From Tetradesmus obliquus (Eukaryota; Chlorophyta; Chlorophyceae; Sphaeropleales; Scenedesmaceae), in contig CP126196.1 of NCBI GenBank assembly GCA_030272155.1, positions 4,588,501 through 4,652,500 on the forward strand: a stretch of DNA of 64,000 nt, read 5' to 3'. The translations under genes and the position numbers were made by a program. Under the pieces are notes generated by a model that saw only the letters and a program-made list of their open reading frames with translations, did not search any database and had not been told where the DNA came from. Shown in pieces: positions 1 to 10,981 of the stretch; positions within the stretch are counted from its first letter, which is position 1; every line of letters starts with the position of its first letter.

Positions 1-60
1 ATGTTACCATTTAAGCCATAGCAACGTCGCCATCGGCCCCGTGTGTTGCAATGCTTGCAG

Positions 61-724
61 GAGGACTTGTACCAGCGGCTGTCAGGCACCAGCATGGTGA
101 GTGGCAGCAGCAGCAGCAGCAGCAGCAGCCTCTCGCCACTGGTGCAGCAACCTAAACAATGCTGCTTGCTTGCTGTGTGATTTCCATACAGCAGCAACAG
201 CAACTTGCGCCGCTATGCAGCACAGCAGCCTGCGGCGCAAGCACTTGACACAGCAGCAGCAAGGCACAGCAGGTGGCATGCATTTAAGTACCTGGCAATG
301 CTGCAGCCACTGCCAGCAAGCTATCACTCTTACTTGCTGCCGCTGCTGCCGCTGTTGCGCTCACACTGCTGTTACATGTTACACCCTTGCTGCTGCTGCT
401 GCAGGCTGTGCCGCACGTCTCTGGTGCCATTGCACGTGTGTGGTCTGCATTCCCCGGCTGCAACGCCAGCAGTGTGCGGACAGCCTTCCAAGAGTCAGCA
501 TTGGACCTTGGGCCAAAAGGCTTTGATGTGCAGTATGGCTATGGCCTAGTCCAAGCAGAAGCAGCGTATGATTACCTGGCGAGGCAACCATGTGCAAAGG
601 GGTGGGCATTGTCATCACTTGCGCAGCAGGCTGCAGCAGCAGATGCAGCAGACAAGGCGGCTGACAAGGGTCAGAGCAGCAGTGGTGGCAGCACAGGGCT
701 GGCTGAGGCCACTGGCAGCAATGC

Positions 725-770
<46 letters not shown>

Positions 771-1259
771 CAGCAAGGAATACCCATAGCCGACCTCGGA
801 CCAGCAATAGATGTAGGCACACCCGCACCAGCAGCACCTGCAGCTGCTGCATCGCCAAGCACGCCACCCGATGTTGCAGCAGATGGCGCAGCAGCAGGAC
901 CTCCTGCAGCAGCAAGTGGTGCAGCAGCAGGGGTGCCTGCCACAGCAACTGGAGCAGCAGCAGGACCTCCTGCAGCAGCAAGTGGCGCAACAGCAGGGGC
1001 CCCTGCAGCAGCAAGTGGCGCAGCAGCAGCAACCCCTGCAGCCGCTGCTACTGTGGAAGCCCGACCACCGCTGCTTGAGGAGCCATCCCGGCCACAGCTA
1101 CAGCCAGTGCTTGCAGCCCCTGCTGCTGCAGCAGCAGCATCGCCTGCATTGCCTGCTGCTGCTGCTGCTGCTGCTGCTAGCAATCAGGGAACGCAGGCGG
1201 TGCCGAGTGATTGGATGCCGCGCACAATCCGGCAGCCAGTGTTTGGCAGGCGGCGGTGA
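61..1259 (+). CDS. Subtilisin-like serine protease (S8), C-terminal part
   Basis: Two exons are visible, 61-96 and 405-1259 (phase 0, stop TGA); upstream exons lie outside the window. The first exon ends in the S8 active-site motif L-S-G-T-S-M, with the catalytic Ser codon at 91-93. The second continues A-V-P-H-V-S-G and then the usual end of a subtilase catalytic domain (A-F-P-G-C...G-Y-G-L-V-Q-A-E-A-A-Y-D-Y-L). The Asp and His of the triad must be upstream. About 220 residues of Ser/Gln/Ala/Pro-rich low-complexity sequence follow, built from CAG/GCA/AGC repeats, and end in a short basic tail (GRRR). The intron 97-404 has a CAG run just inside the donor and a CTG run just before the acceptor. 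I see no membrane anchor. The substrate is unknown. The family call is secure; whether the tail is functional is unknown. Confidence 0.85.
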
Positions 1260-2844
1260 GCACAGCAGCAGCAGCAGCAGCAGCAGCAGCTGCTAGCTGA
1301 TTGATCTCTGGCGATGCACAGCTTACTGCGAAGCCATATTACTGTGTTGCTTTTAGGCGGGTGAGTGTCGCTTGATCATGTACATAGCACAGTAGCACAC
1401 GTGTACATACACTCATACATTGTGTACATTGTCACCATGGTTTATTTGTGTCTGAGCCTCAACCGGGGCTGAGCTTTCCCTGTACAGCGTAGGCGTTTTT
1501 AATCGTGCCTATGTTTAAAATTGCAGTGAGAGAATCACTAGCATAGCGTCTGCACAGCAACGGCCTGCGTGACTGGGACTGTCATGCGGTGTGCGATACT
1601 TTCGACTGCTGAATCACTCAGCAGCCATGATGGCTGCACGTTGTTATGCTGGCAGCAGAGCTATGCTGCCATAGGGCTGAAAGAAGCCCCGGATAATGTT
1701 CAGCAGTAACTTTTGACACATTCGGTTTCAATCAGTCAGCATGGCTGGGGAACTGGCTCCAGTGAATGAACGGCAGCCACCTGATTGGAGTTCCCATTCC
1801 TAGGGTAGTGCCAAACCTCGCAAATGAAACGTAACCATACTCCGCCAGGTTTACGTTGCTTTGAGCTGGGTGTCAACATAACATTACAAAGTGTAACATA
1901 ACGCAGCCGAGGCATCACACATGGAGGCTGCAGATGGTTATCAGCTGCGCTGCTGCCAGGCTGCCAGAGGCGCCTTTGCCTTACCAGTCAGCCGCTGCAA
2001 ATCATGCCATACAACTTGCTGCAGTTGGCGATGTGCCTGCCTGGACACGAACCGTGTCAGGACACGTATGTAAATGAGCAATACACGTTTCCCAGAGAAC
2101 AGAGACGTGTCCGTCACAAATACACACAGCCAGCTAGCTCATCATCGTAGTACCTATCAAGCCTATGCTGGCTGAGCAGTGCCAAGCAGCCTTACACCTG
2201 ATAATGCGTTTGTTCCTTCGCTGATTGGTGCGCCAGATAATGTGTTGTGCCCGCCAAACGCCAAGCCTGGGGGGGGCATGCTGGCTACTTCCAGGCAGGA
2301 GCTGATGCTGCTGAGACATACTGATCGGGTTTGTTCAGAGACGACACTGTTCGCTTCCCCACTGCATGATTGTCTTGGACATGATAGACATGATGCCACC
2401 ATATACAAGACTGCAGTGCAGCACCCACCATGACTCATTCAATGAAGTTTATAAGTCATGCGCCATGGCCAATACAACAACTGCCAGCTTGGCGGGCTGG
2501 CAGCAGCAGCAGCCTCACCCTCTGACCGTGAACGCCAAGTGTGCTGCGCTGCATGGCTGGCGTAACAACACGGCTTGCCTGCTGCACTTTTTATTTTATG
2601 GCATCAGGGCCTGCAGCATGCAAGGGTAATCGCTGGAAAAAACAACGAGCTGCGCAGCTCGCACATGCATGCATGTGACTGATGTTCAAGATGCTGCTGC
2701 TGCTGCTGCTGCTGACCATGATGTCCGACATGGACGGTCCATGCTTACATGTCAACATGCCTATATGGCACTGCTGCTGTCCAGTGCGCGCATGCACTGT
2801 GAACCAGCGCTGTACAGTAAACAGACTCATTCTGCTATGTCTGC
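1260..2844. other. Intergenic region, no gene seen
   Basis: This holds the 3' flank of the protease gene and the 3' flank of the opposite-strand gene at 2845. It starts with a CAG run (about 1262-1290). Short open frames here have no recognisable domain and no phase-compatible splice partners. Confidence 0.5.
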
Positions 2845-3531
2845 TCAAACGCCATGCGAAAGCTGGTGCTGGTGGTCCCGCTGTTGCTGCTGCTCATCAG
2901 TTGTGCTGTGCTGCAGCTGCTGGCAGCAGCTTCCACTGCACTGGCAGGCAGTGCCGAGCACTGCTGCAGGAGCTGCCATGGCCTGTACTCCTGCTGCTGC
3001 TGCTGCTGCTGCTGCCTGTGCTTCCTGCATCAGTGCTGCTGCTTGCTTCTGCGTGGTCAACGCAGCAATCAGGATGTGCTGTGCACCGAGCTTCAGCTGC
3101 TCCAGCTGCTGCTTTTGCCGCCACTGCTCCCTGTACTGCCGCAGCAGCAGCTTGCCTAAGCAGGAGCTCAGGCCTCCATATGCACATGCATGGTTGGCTA
3201 GCTCTGCATGCTGCTCCTCGGGCACTCCTGCAAGCAGTGCCTCCAGTGTTGCTGTGTCCCTAACATGGGAAAGGATGTTTTGAGGAGCTCTCACGCCGCA
3301 GGTAAGCAGATGCTTCACAAGTCCTGGCCAGCTGTGCTGCACAGCAAGCATGAGCAGCCTGCACTGCTGCTCTTCATTTTGGTATTGCGGCAGCTGCACT
3401 ACGGTCTTGGCTACGTCCTCCTGCCCTGCTTGCACGGCACTACCAATCATCGTCAGCGCAACAGAGAAAGGCATGTCTTCGCTGCTACACGAGAGCAGCT
3501 GCTTCGCCCGCTCATAGTCTGCTGCGTTCAT
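2845..3531 (-). CDS. Hypothetical protein, ankyrin-like helical repeats
   Basis: A single open frame of 228 codons begins with ATG at 3531. I do not recognise a named family. The first ~150 residues look like paired amphipathic helices; the stretch around residues 58-75 (L-L-M-L-A-V-Q...V-K-H-L-L-T-C-G-V) resembles the second half of an ankyrin repeat, but no full ankyrin consensus is present. Residues ~165-180 are poly-Ala from a GCA/CTG run. The C-terminus is Cys/Gln/His-rich. There is no signal peptide or membrane span. An extra upstream exon cannot be excluded. Frame length and amino-acid-like composition support a real gene better than neighbouring frames do, but this is the least certain single-exon gene in the window. 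Confidence 0.5.
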   Translation of the reverse strand: MNAADYERAKQLLSCSSEDMPFSVALTMIGSAVQAGQEDVAKTVVQLPQYQNEEQQCRLLMLAVQHSWPGLVKHLLTCGVRAPQNILSHVRDTATLEALLAGVPEEQHAELANHACAYGGLSSCLGKLLLRQYREQWRQKQQLEQLKLGAQHILIAALTTQKQAAALMQEAQAAAAAAAAGVQAMAAPAAVLGTACQCSGSCCQQLQHSTTDEQQQQRDHQHQLSHGV

Positions 3532-4541
3532 GTTTCTGTACGTGCGGTGGTGTACGGCCTACATGCTGACACAGGCTGCCGATCAGCATATACACATCTT
3601 GATCGTTACAACTTCAGCTACTACCAATATGCAAAAGGTGCAGCTTACTGCAGCCAACGCCAGCTGTCATCGCGTGCTCATCGATTACGGCATGCCAACC
3701 TTGGGTAATGACATCACCCACAATGACACCAGTTACCTCAAGGCAGACCCAGTGCACCTACAACTAGCTTAAGCACTCTCCAAACAAGTAACAGGCGCTA
3801 GAAACTCTTGCCATGGCTACAAGCTGCACCTTCAGCTGCAACTGCTGCTGCTCTGCTGCTGCAACAACCGTTGTTGCAGGCAGTGAGTCACTGCCCGTTG
3901 TAGGCAGCACCAGTGGTTGGCACCACTGTTTCTTACGTGCTGCCCAAGTGGTGCTTCCACTTGAATCTTGTCACACCCCATGCCGCCGGCTTATGCCAGA
4001 ACGGCACGTTGCACCCCTAAACACCCCACACAACCCAGCGTGTGCCACGGCAAACATGAAAGGCACAATCTGTACAGGCACATGCCATGCGGCAGGCACA
4101 CACCAAGCATGCAAAACGACGAATTGATTTCATGCGTGCGACCCTCGGCGCGTGGTGATGTTGGCTTCAAGGCAGTTAGTGCAAGCAGCTGAACAATTGG
4201 CTGCTGCTGTCGGCATTCACGCAACTGTGAACAAAAGCAGCCCTACAACATACCAGCTGGCGCAGACAGTCTGCTGCACAACACACAATGCCGACAATGC
4301 ATAAACATCAACTGTATGTTAAAAGCATCAGCCTCAGCAACTGCAGCATCGCCGCACTACCTCACCGCAGCATGCTGAACCTGCGCGCCAGATGCAGACC
4401 ATCATGTTGCAGCACTCATCAAATCACACCAGCGCTACCGCCGTGGATGCGGAACCAGGGATCGACACACCATCTTTGCCCGATACCATTCAAACCCACT
4501 GCAATGAGCCGCTAAGCAGCTGCTCTGACAGTATGTTGTCA

Positions 4542-4577
4542 CTACAGCTTGCGCAGGATGAACAGGTTGTCCTTGTC
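4542..4577 (-). repeat. Decayed copy of fibrillin last-exon end
   Basis: About 36 bp closely match 4674-4709, the stop-codon end of the fibrillin gene. The copy lies downstream in the 3' flank. The rest of 3532-4673 shows no gene. Confidence 0.7.
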
Positions 4578-4673
4578 GCATGCAAAAGGCATCCAAACAC
4601 CATCTTTGTCTGAGGCCATGTATACAAACTGCAACTCACAAAAAGCCGCCAGACAGCTGCTGACAGTGTATTA

Positions 4674-7412
4674 CTACAGCTTGCGCAGGATGAACATGTT
4701 GTCCTTGTTGGTGTAGAACACCCTGAAGTCACCATCCACGTAGCTCATGCGCCAGTAGCCGCGCATCTGGCCGGCCTCAAACACCTGCAGGTGATCGCAC
4801 AGCAAACAGCACCAGTGAATGACAATTCAGCGTGCACCCAATCTGTTGGAAGCACGCTCAATACAGGAGCATGCATCAGAAGGCAGCCGCTATGACAGGT
4901 GTTGGTCATGCCAACCAGATGCATATGCTTGGGCAGCACCGCAGCACAGCAGCAGCACCACACACCTTTTCTGCTGCTTGGAAGGGCCCAACCTTCAGCA
5001 CCAGGTTTTGAACTCCAGGTCAACCCTGTCATCGCATGTGACGGCAAACTCGCCGCGCAGCACAGCACTATTAGCCGCCAAACAAACAAAACTACTTACT
5101 CCGCTGCCTGGAATGGCCCAACCTTCAGCACAACATGATTGTGCAAGGGTCCACCAAGCCACACACCTTTTCTGCTGCCTGGAGTGGCCCAACCTTCAGC
5201 ACCAGGTTTTTGAACTCCAGATCAACCCTGTCATCGCGCGCGACGGCATACTCGCCCCGCAGCCTTGCAGACACCAGGCCCAGGCTGCTCACATTGTAAT
5301 ACACACCCGGCTCTGCGGCAGGGAACTCCTGTCAGACATAACAAAGTAACATGTTAAGTGACAGGGTGTGGCAAGTTCAGGCCCAGGCTGCTCACGTTGT
5401 AGTACACACCCGGCTCCGCGGCAGGGAACTCCTGTGAGTCATAACAAAGTAACGTGTTGAGTAACAGGGTGTGGCAAGTTCAGGCTGATTGTTCTGCTCA
5501 CGTTGTAGTAAACGCCCGTCTCTGCGGCTGAAAAACTCCTGTTCGCCAACACATTGTGACATGTTATACAACTGGGCATGGCAAGTTCAAAGTAAAATTA
5601 TTTCGGCAGTTGCACATGCTGACGTTAGCCAACAAACAACAAATGGGCGTGCATTTTGATCAAGCTGTGACTTCACTGTTGAGGCGCGAATGCGTCCAAT
5701 GCAAGCATTGCCGTATTTGCACTAAGTATTTCGTAACAAAAATTGTATTATTTGTCGCGCACAACGAACAATTGTGAAAAACGGGAAATTATCGGCCACA
5801 TTGTCGATCAAAAACAGCGAAATTTGTCACATTTTCACTGTGTTTGCCGCCTCCGTGACGAAAAACTATCGCTTCAGGAAAAGTTCAGATATTATTGAGG
5901 TCTGTGACGAATAATTAGGGCACGAAAGACTTAGTGCAAATACGGTACTGGCACACACAGAGGTGCCGCATGTCCCCAGGACAGAGGGGCGCAAGGTGCG
6001 GGACTCAGCTGGCATGTGCGGCTCTGTAGGCTAAGCAGCTGTCAAATTACAGCAGCACAGGCGCAGCGCTTTCACCAGCCCAGCGCATCTGCTTGTGGCC
6101 CACACTAGGCCTCCAACAGGTTATTGTGGTCAGTTTGCTAGTCCCGCAATGCTGCACAATCAACTGCAGCTGGAAGCTGCATTGTGTGCACAATCAACTG
6201 CAGCTGGAAGCTGCATTGTGGCAGTTGTGCTGGACATGGCTGTGCGTTTCAGCTGTGACTTTGCTTTGTGCGCGCACCAGCACCACATATGTTGTTGACA
6301 GCTGCACAATCAGCAGCTGTAGGATATGGCTGCGAGTATAAGCTGTGCTTTGCTTTGTGCGCGCACCGGCACCACACATGCTGTTGACAGCTGCACAACT
6401 AGCAGCTGTAGGACATGGCTGCGCATATCAGCCGTGCTTCGCTGTGTGCTCCTACCTGCACCACATCTGTGATGAAGGGGCCAACCTTGCCTGAGCTGGT
6501 GCCTGCAAGCAGCAGCAGCAAGAGCAGCAGCAGCCAGCACGCATTATTGCATGCATGTGACGTTGTGCAAGGTGCTGTGGGCATATACATCACGGCAGCG
6601 GGCGGCGGTAACACCGCAGGTGGCTACATGTAAAACAACCCTTGAAAAGCATACCATGTTGATTCAATCATGCACTGGCAGTGCATGCTGGGCAAGAGCA
6701 CTGTTGGTTGATGCACCAACGGCCGAACGAACACCCTTGGCGACAGCTCAAAAGCCCAACCACATGTTCAGCTTTGCGGTTCATATCGCCTCCTAGTACA
6801 TTGCTAAGCACACCGTGTTGATCAAGCTGGCAGCTGCACTGCTGCTGCAAACTGCTACGCACCGTCCGATGTTGTGAACACCGTTGTCCACTTGCTGCCA
6901 GTGAGTGCACCCTGTTCTACCTTCACTGGCAGTTGCAGCGCCTCCAGCTGCTTCACTTTTGCCTGTACTGCCTCCCTAGTTGCTGCATCCAGGTCATGCC
7001 CATACTTGCTGCCTGACATGCGGATGATGTCCTGCTTGAGCTGCTGCGCTGCTGCTGCAGGCTTTGTTGCATCTGGCGCTGCCTGTGCTGCTGCCCGTAC
7101 ACGTACTGCTGCACTGCGGCAAGGCCTGCTGGAACAAAAGAGACAAGATTCATGGTTTTTCTTGGTTTAGGTAAATGTAAATGAACGCATCTAGCAACTC
7201 ATTAAGCTGCAGTGGCCGCAGGGAATGCAATGCATGTGATGCATGGATGCAGCGGGTGGAAGCAGAAGCTCCAACGTAGTGTGGTGCCTGCACTCAACAT
7301 GTGCAGCTGCAGCTGCCCACCTGCATGGTATGCATCCATGACTCCCAGCAGCTAGACGTGCTGGGGTTCTGCTGCTGGCACGTTGCAGACTGCTTTGCAC
7401 CTGCATGGACAT
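4674..7412 (-). CDS. Plastid lipid-associated protein (PAP/fibrillin family)
   Basis: Five exons, read 7412-7321, 7125-6863, 6502-6456, 5328-5167 and 4784-4674, join in phase to a 224-residue protein. PAP/fibrillins are plastid lipid-binding proteins of plastoglobules, thylakoids and stroma. Residues 1-~60 are Arg/Ser/Ala-rich, like a chloroplast transit peptide. Then come the family landmarks: a helix ending V-K-Q-L-E-A-L, the strand L-T-G-S-K-W-T-T-V-F-T-T-S, the motif S-S-G-K-V-G-P-F-I-T-D-V-V-Q, a beta-rich middle, and the C-terminal R-G-Y-W-R-M-S-Y-V-D-G-D-F-R-V with N-M-F-I-L at the end. Size fits a small fibrillin. The gene is divergent from 7711, with 298 bp between the ATGs. Exon ends are repeated in the introns (separate entries). 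The family is clear; the subgroup is not assigned. Confidence 0.88.
4964..5140 (-). repeat. Donor-side copies of fibrillin exon 4
   Basis: Two partial copies of the 3' end of exon 5167-5328: one at about 4964-5063 (near full, ~90% alike by eye) and a shorter one at about 5101-5137. The 4964 copy keeps the GTGTGT donor. They lie downstream of the true exon in the sense direction. Confidence 0.85.
5277..5550 (-). repeat. Acceptor-side array of fibrillin exon 4 (period ~103-107)
   Basis: The 5' end of exon 5167-5328 plus ~50 bp of upstream intron occurs three times, starting near 5277 (true exon), 5380 and 5488. The first two units are nearly identical over ~100 bp; the third is more diverged. 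Confidence 0.9.
6155..6470. repeat. Intronic tandem repeats next to fibrillin exon 3
   Basis: A 34-bp direct repeat occurs twice at 6155-6222. A ~90-bp unit then occurs about three times at 6230-6470, the last copy running into the donor end of exon 6456-6502. This looks like an older, more decayed donor-side array. Confidence 0.7.
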
Positions 7413-7710
7413 GTTGTTCAGCACTGGCGCTGGGGGTGTGTTCTGCAGAGAGAGATGTGCCAGTAAGACCAGTGTATGCGGCACAGAGCAGCTGATCACA
7501 GTCACAAGACAAAGCAAAGTCACAAACCTGCCAGACTGACGCCGGAACAAGTGAACTGCGGTAGAAGAAAAAAAAGAACAGTGGCAAGTCACTAGCAAGA
7601 ATAACATGTGTTACGCTCTGCACAATTCAGACGAATATCAACGTGCTCAGCACGACGTCGCCATGTGTCGCCACGATGCAACTCATTTAATGTAAGGAAG
7701 AAACGCAACA
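7413..7710. promoter_or_regulatory. Putative shared promoter, fibrillin / membrane protein
   Basis: The 298 bp between two divergent start codons must hold both 5' UTRs and both promoters. I see no clear TATA box. Inferred from gene layout only. Confidence 0.4.
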
Positions 7711-8427
7711 ATGGAGCTGCCACCAACATCTGACGACCTGCTTGTTGCTGGCCTGGTGATTCTGGTAGCGCTGGTAGCTTTCATCGCAGTCCTGTACTTG
7801 AACAGGGAGAACGCAGGAAAGAACAAGAAGAATGCTAAGTCAGAAGGGGAGGAAGCTGGAGGCACAGTGCTCGTGGAGGAGGGGGGCAGGACAGTGAGGC
7901 GCAGCACCAGGCAGCACAAGCCCGTGTTGCCCACCGAGGAGGCTGCAAAGTCCCCTGCAGCTACAAGGGTGAGCAGCTGGCTGCGATGCGAGCGTGCAGC
8001 TGACAGTGCCACGCCGGGCACGGCCTGTTGTTGAGCAGGCTGGTCAACCGCTTGCGGTGGTCCGCACAAGGCCGCATCACGCTTGATTTATATTTCTACA
8101 TGCTAGTATACGTGTCCCGCCTGCGCCAATGGCTTCCTCGTTTGTACTGCTTTTCAAACCCATCGCCAACGCACCTGTTGCCCATTGCAGACGCCCCGCG
8201 CCACGCGGACGGCAGAGGCAGGAGCTTCAACGCCACTGACTGCTCTGCGGACTCCCAGGACAGCTGAGCGGCCCACTTCACCCGCCAGGGGGAGGAGGAC
8301 GACAGCCAAGTCACCTGCTCCAGGCAGCAGGCGTGCCACCAAGTCCCCAGGGCCTGCAGGCACCCCTATCTCTCCGCTTGCCACCACCCCACGCAGGGGC
8401 CCTGGACGTCCCAAGAAGGAGGCATAA
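7711..8427 (+). CDS. Small single-span membrane protein with basic AT-hook-like tail
   Basis: Exons 7711-7968 and 8191-8427 (phase 0, stop TAA) give 164 residues. Residues ~10-30 are one strong hydrophobic span (L-L-V-A-G-L-V-I-L-V-A-L-V-A-F-I-A-V-L) after a short acidic N-terminus, with no Lys/Arg before it. The rest is hydrophilic and rich in Thr/Pro/Arg/Lys with repeated T-P-R / S-P-A style motifs, like linker-histone or chromatin tails. The C-terminus R-R-G-P-G-R-P-K-K contains the Gly-Arg-Pro core of an AT-hook. An inner-nuclear-membrane or ER protein that touches DNA is possible but unproven. The intron 7969-8190 is conventional. I recognise no family. Confidence 0.7.
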
Positions 8428-10619
8428 GGTGCAGTTGCCGCATGAGGAGAGCACCTGCAAGTTGCTGCTTTTACTGCTGCTGCTAGCAGCGGTGGGAGCT
8501 GCAGCAACTGGCCTGCAGCAGCGCAGGCACATGGATAGTGCTGCAGCTGCTGCTGAAGGGCCAATGTAGGCGTGCAGATGCTGGGTTGTGCAGCAGCTTT
8601 CGTGGGTCAGGTTTAGCAGCGAGGCGGGGTTACCAGCAACTCTTGCTCATACATCCTGGAAGCAGCAGCTGCTGCTTCTGCGGTTGGTATGATACCCCTC
8701 GACAAGCGCAGCAACATGCCTGGCTGCCCGCAGTGCGTATGCTTAGTCACTGCTTGTGCTGCGCGCATGCAGCGCCTGCTGTGATCTAGTGGAAATTCGG
8801 CATTCATAGCACCAGCTGCTGCAGGCAGGATGGGCTGTGAGGGCGCTGTTACTGCTGAGAACGTACTAGGATGCTCGTTGCGCTGTGCTTGCTTGCTTGG
8901 TGGGCATGTGTACGGCCCAAGTCGTGTGGGGCAGTGGGCAAGGTCGAGTGAGGCAGCCTCCTTCGCTAGCTCTGCTAGCGGGTGGTGCCGCCTAGGTGGT
9001 GGACCGCTGCTGCTGAATGGGCGCCTGCAGCAGGGACTGTTGATGTCCTGCAAGCGTCACACCTTTTTGTTTTTGTCTTAGTTGGAGCACTGGACTTGGT
9101 TAGCAAGAGGTCTTCTGTTCGTGTCAAGTTGGGCCCCGTTTGAACACCTGCACCCTCATTGGTGGCGTTCTTGTGGGTTTCAATCACTGTTGCCACGAGT
9201 CATGATGAAGCGAGTGTCACTCACCTCAGCATGTGTGTTCGGTTGCTGTTCACACGTGCCTGCAGTGCATGCAGTGGGGTCATTGGATGCACTGGCGTTT
9301 GAGTAGCTGCTGCTTGGCCTCTTGATCAAGATCTTGATGGCATGATTTGTTGGCGACAATGCTTTGGCAATGACGCACAGCTTGCAGCTGGCTAGCCACT
9401 TGCCAGGTTGTGCAGTTCAACCGTTCAACCAGTGGTACAGCAGCAGTGGCTGGCATCAGCTGTGTCGTATCACATCAGCATGTGCATGTGTATTACACTC
9501 TCATCTATGTGCAACGAACCAAGCATTCAGTAACTGCTCATGTCGTGACGTACCTTGTACATGTTATGTAAGGACGCAAATGTGTAACTATTTGAAACTT
9601 TGAAGCAATGGTGATGTGGGCTATTGGTACGGTTACCAGTTCAGCTGACACCAACAGGCAGTGCCTGTAGTACAGACAACACATATGACAGACAATACAC
9701 TACTAGTGTCTGGTAGCGGCTACCCAGCCTGCGCAGGCATGCTGGCTAAAACTCATAATACTGGCTAAGCCTGGTCACTGACCGCCGTTGAACGGCGGCG
9801 CAAAACAAACAAACCTCAAACAAGATGTTACAACAACTTGTTGAAAGCCCGCTGTCTGCCGCTGGTGGCAGCTTGCAACCGCACATGGCAGTACTGCTAT
9901 AGCGGTAGCTGCCCGAGTAACTGCAGTAGGCATAGCTATGGCTCTATACAGGCCATGGCATGATGCCATCAAGGCGTGATGTGCCACATACCACAGTGTG
10001 CACAGACATCCGACAGTTGCCAAGCACTGCACATCTGTACATGTACACATGCTGCGCAGAGCCTCAGAGCAACCATCGTTGCACTTTGAATATCGTGCCA
10101 TGAGCAATTAAGTGCCACCTGTACCACTGCTGCGACAGTTGTCACAAGCTTAGTGCATCATGCAGTCACTGTCAACTGCTGAGTACTACAGGACAGCCAG
10201 AAGCACGCAGGGCTGCAAAGCACATCCAGCACGACCGCCCACAGCCGCGCCAAGACACTCTACTGTCTTTCGCCAATGCATCCAGTGCGCCCTGAACTCC
10301 ATGAGTGGATCAACTCAAAACTAGCTGCAACGACTGGCTGTGATTGCATACGCTTCAATGCCAGCCCAGAACAAAGGCGCTGCTGCAGTGCAGTGAAGCT
10401 GCAGTGGGTGCAGCATTTGGTGGGCAACAGCAGTGGCCAGCCACCAACTAGCACAGCCTGTGGCGACTTGGAAACGTGGCGGTCAGGACAAAGTGGCCTG
10501 CCAGTTCAAGCAGCAGCAGCCAGCACACATGCATACCTAAGCACGCCCCGGTTCGCCCCTTGGCAAAAACTAAGCAACACCTGCTGACACTCAACACGCC
10601 CTCCATCGCCAGGGCTTGA
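8428..10619. other. Intergenic region, no gene seen
   Basis: This is the 3' flank of the small membrane protein and the distal 3' flank of the LON gene. Open frames on both strands are short and of low complexity. No splice-compatible exon series, tRNA or recognisable domain was seen. Confidence 0.5.
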
Positions 10620-10981
10620 TTAACTGTGAGGGTTTATAAACCTCCACAGTTCCATCACCAACTAAACCCCTCAGCCCGGCCCGTTGAGCGGCGGCTGCAC
10701 CTTGGATGATGAGGCGCCCTTCGCTCCTTCAGTGGAGAAGGAGGAAGAGGAACTGCCTCCGCTGCCTCCGCAAAACACGCCCTCCAGCGCCAGGGCCTAA
10801 ACCCTGCGATCACTACCACTTCTTAAACCCTTAGTCGGGCCCGCCGGGCGGCGGCTGCACCTCGGATGAGGATGCGCCCTTGGCTCCTTCAGTGCAAGAG
10901 CAACTGCCTCCGCTGCCTCCGCCAAACACGCCGTCCAGCGCAAAGGCCTAAACCCTCGCAATCACCACAATTATTAAACCC
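10620..10981 (-). repeat. Copies of the LON last exon (stop-codon end) in its 3' flank
   Basis: Two extra copies of the end of exon 10982-11206 follow the real stop codon, at about 10825-10955 and 10665-10795, each with the Gly/Pro/Ser-rich coding tail and flanking non-coding bases. The nearer copy keeps the stop codon; in the farther copy it is lost. Confidence 0.88.

Noticed and set aside
10276..10587. 103-codon + frame as a gene
   Set aside because: No recognisable domain, no splice partners, and it lies in the 3' flank of the opposite-strand LON gene.
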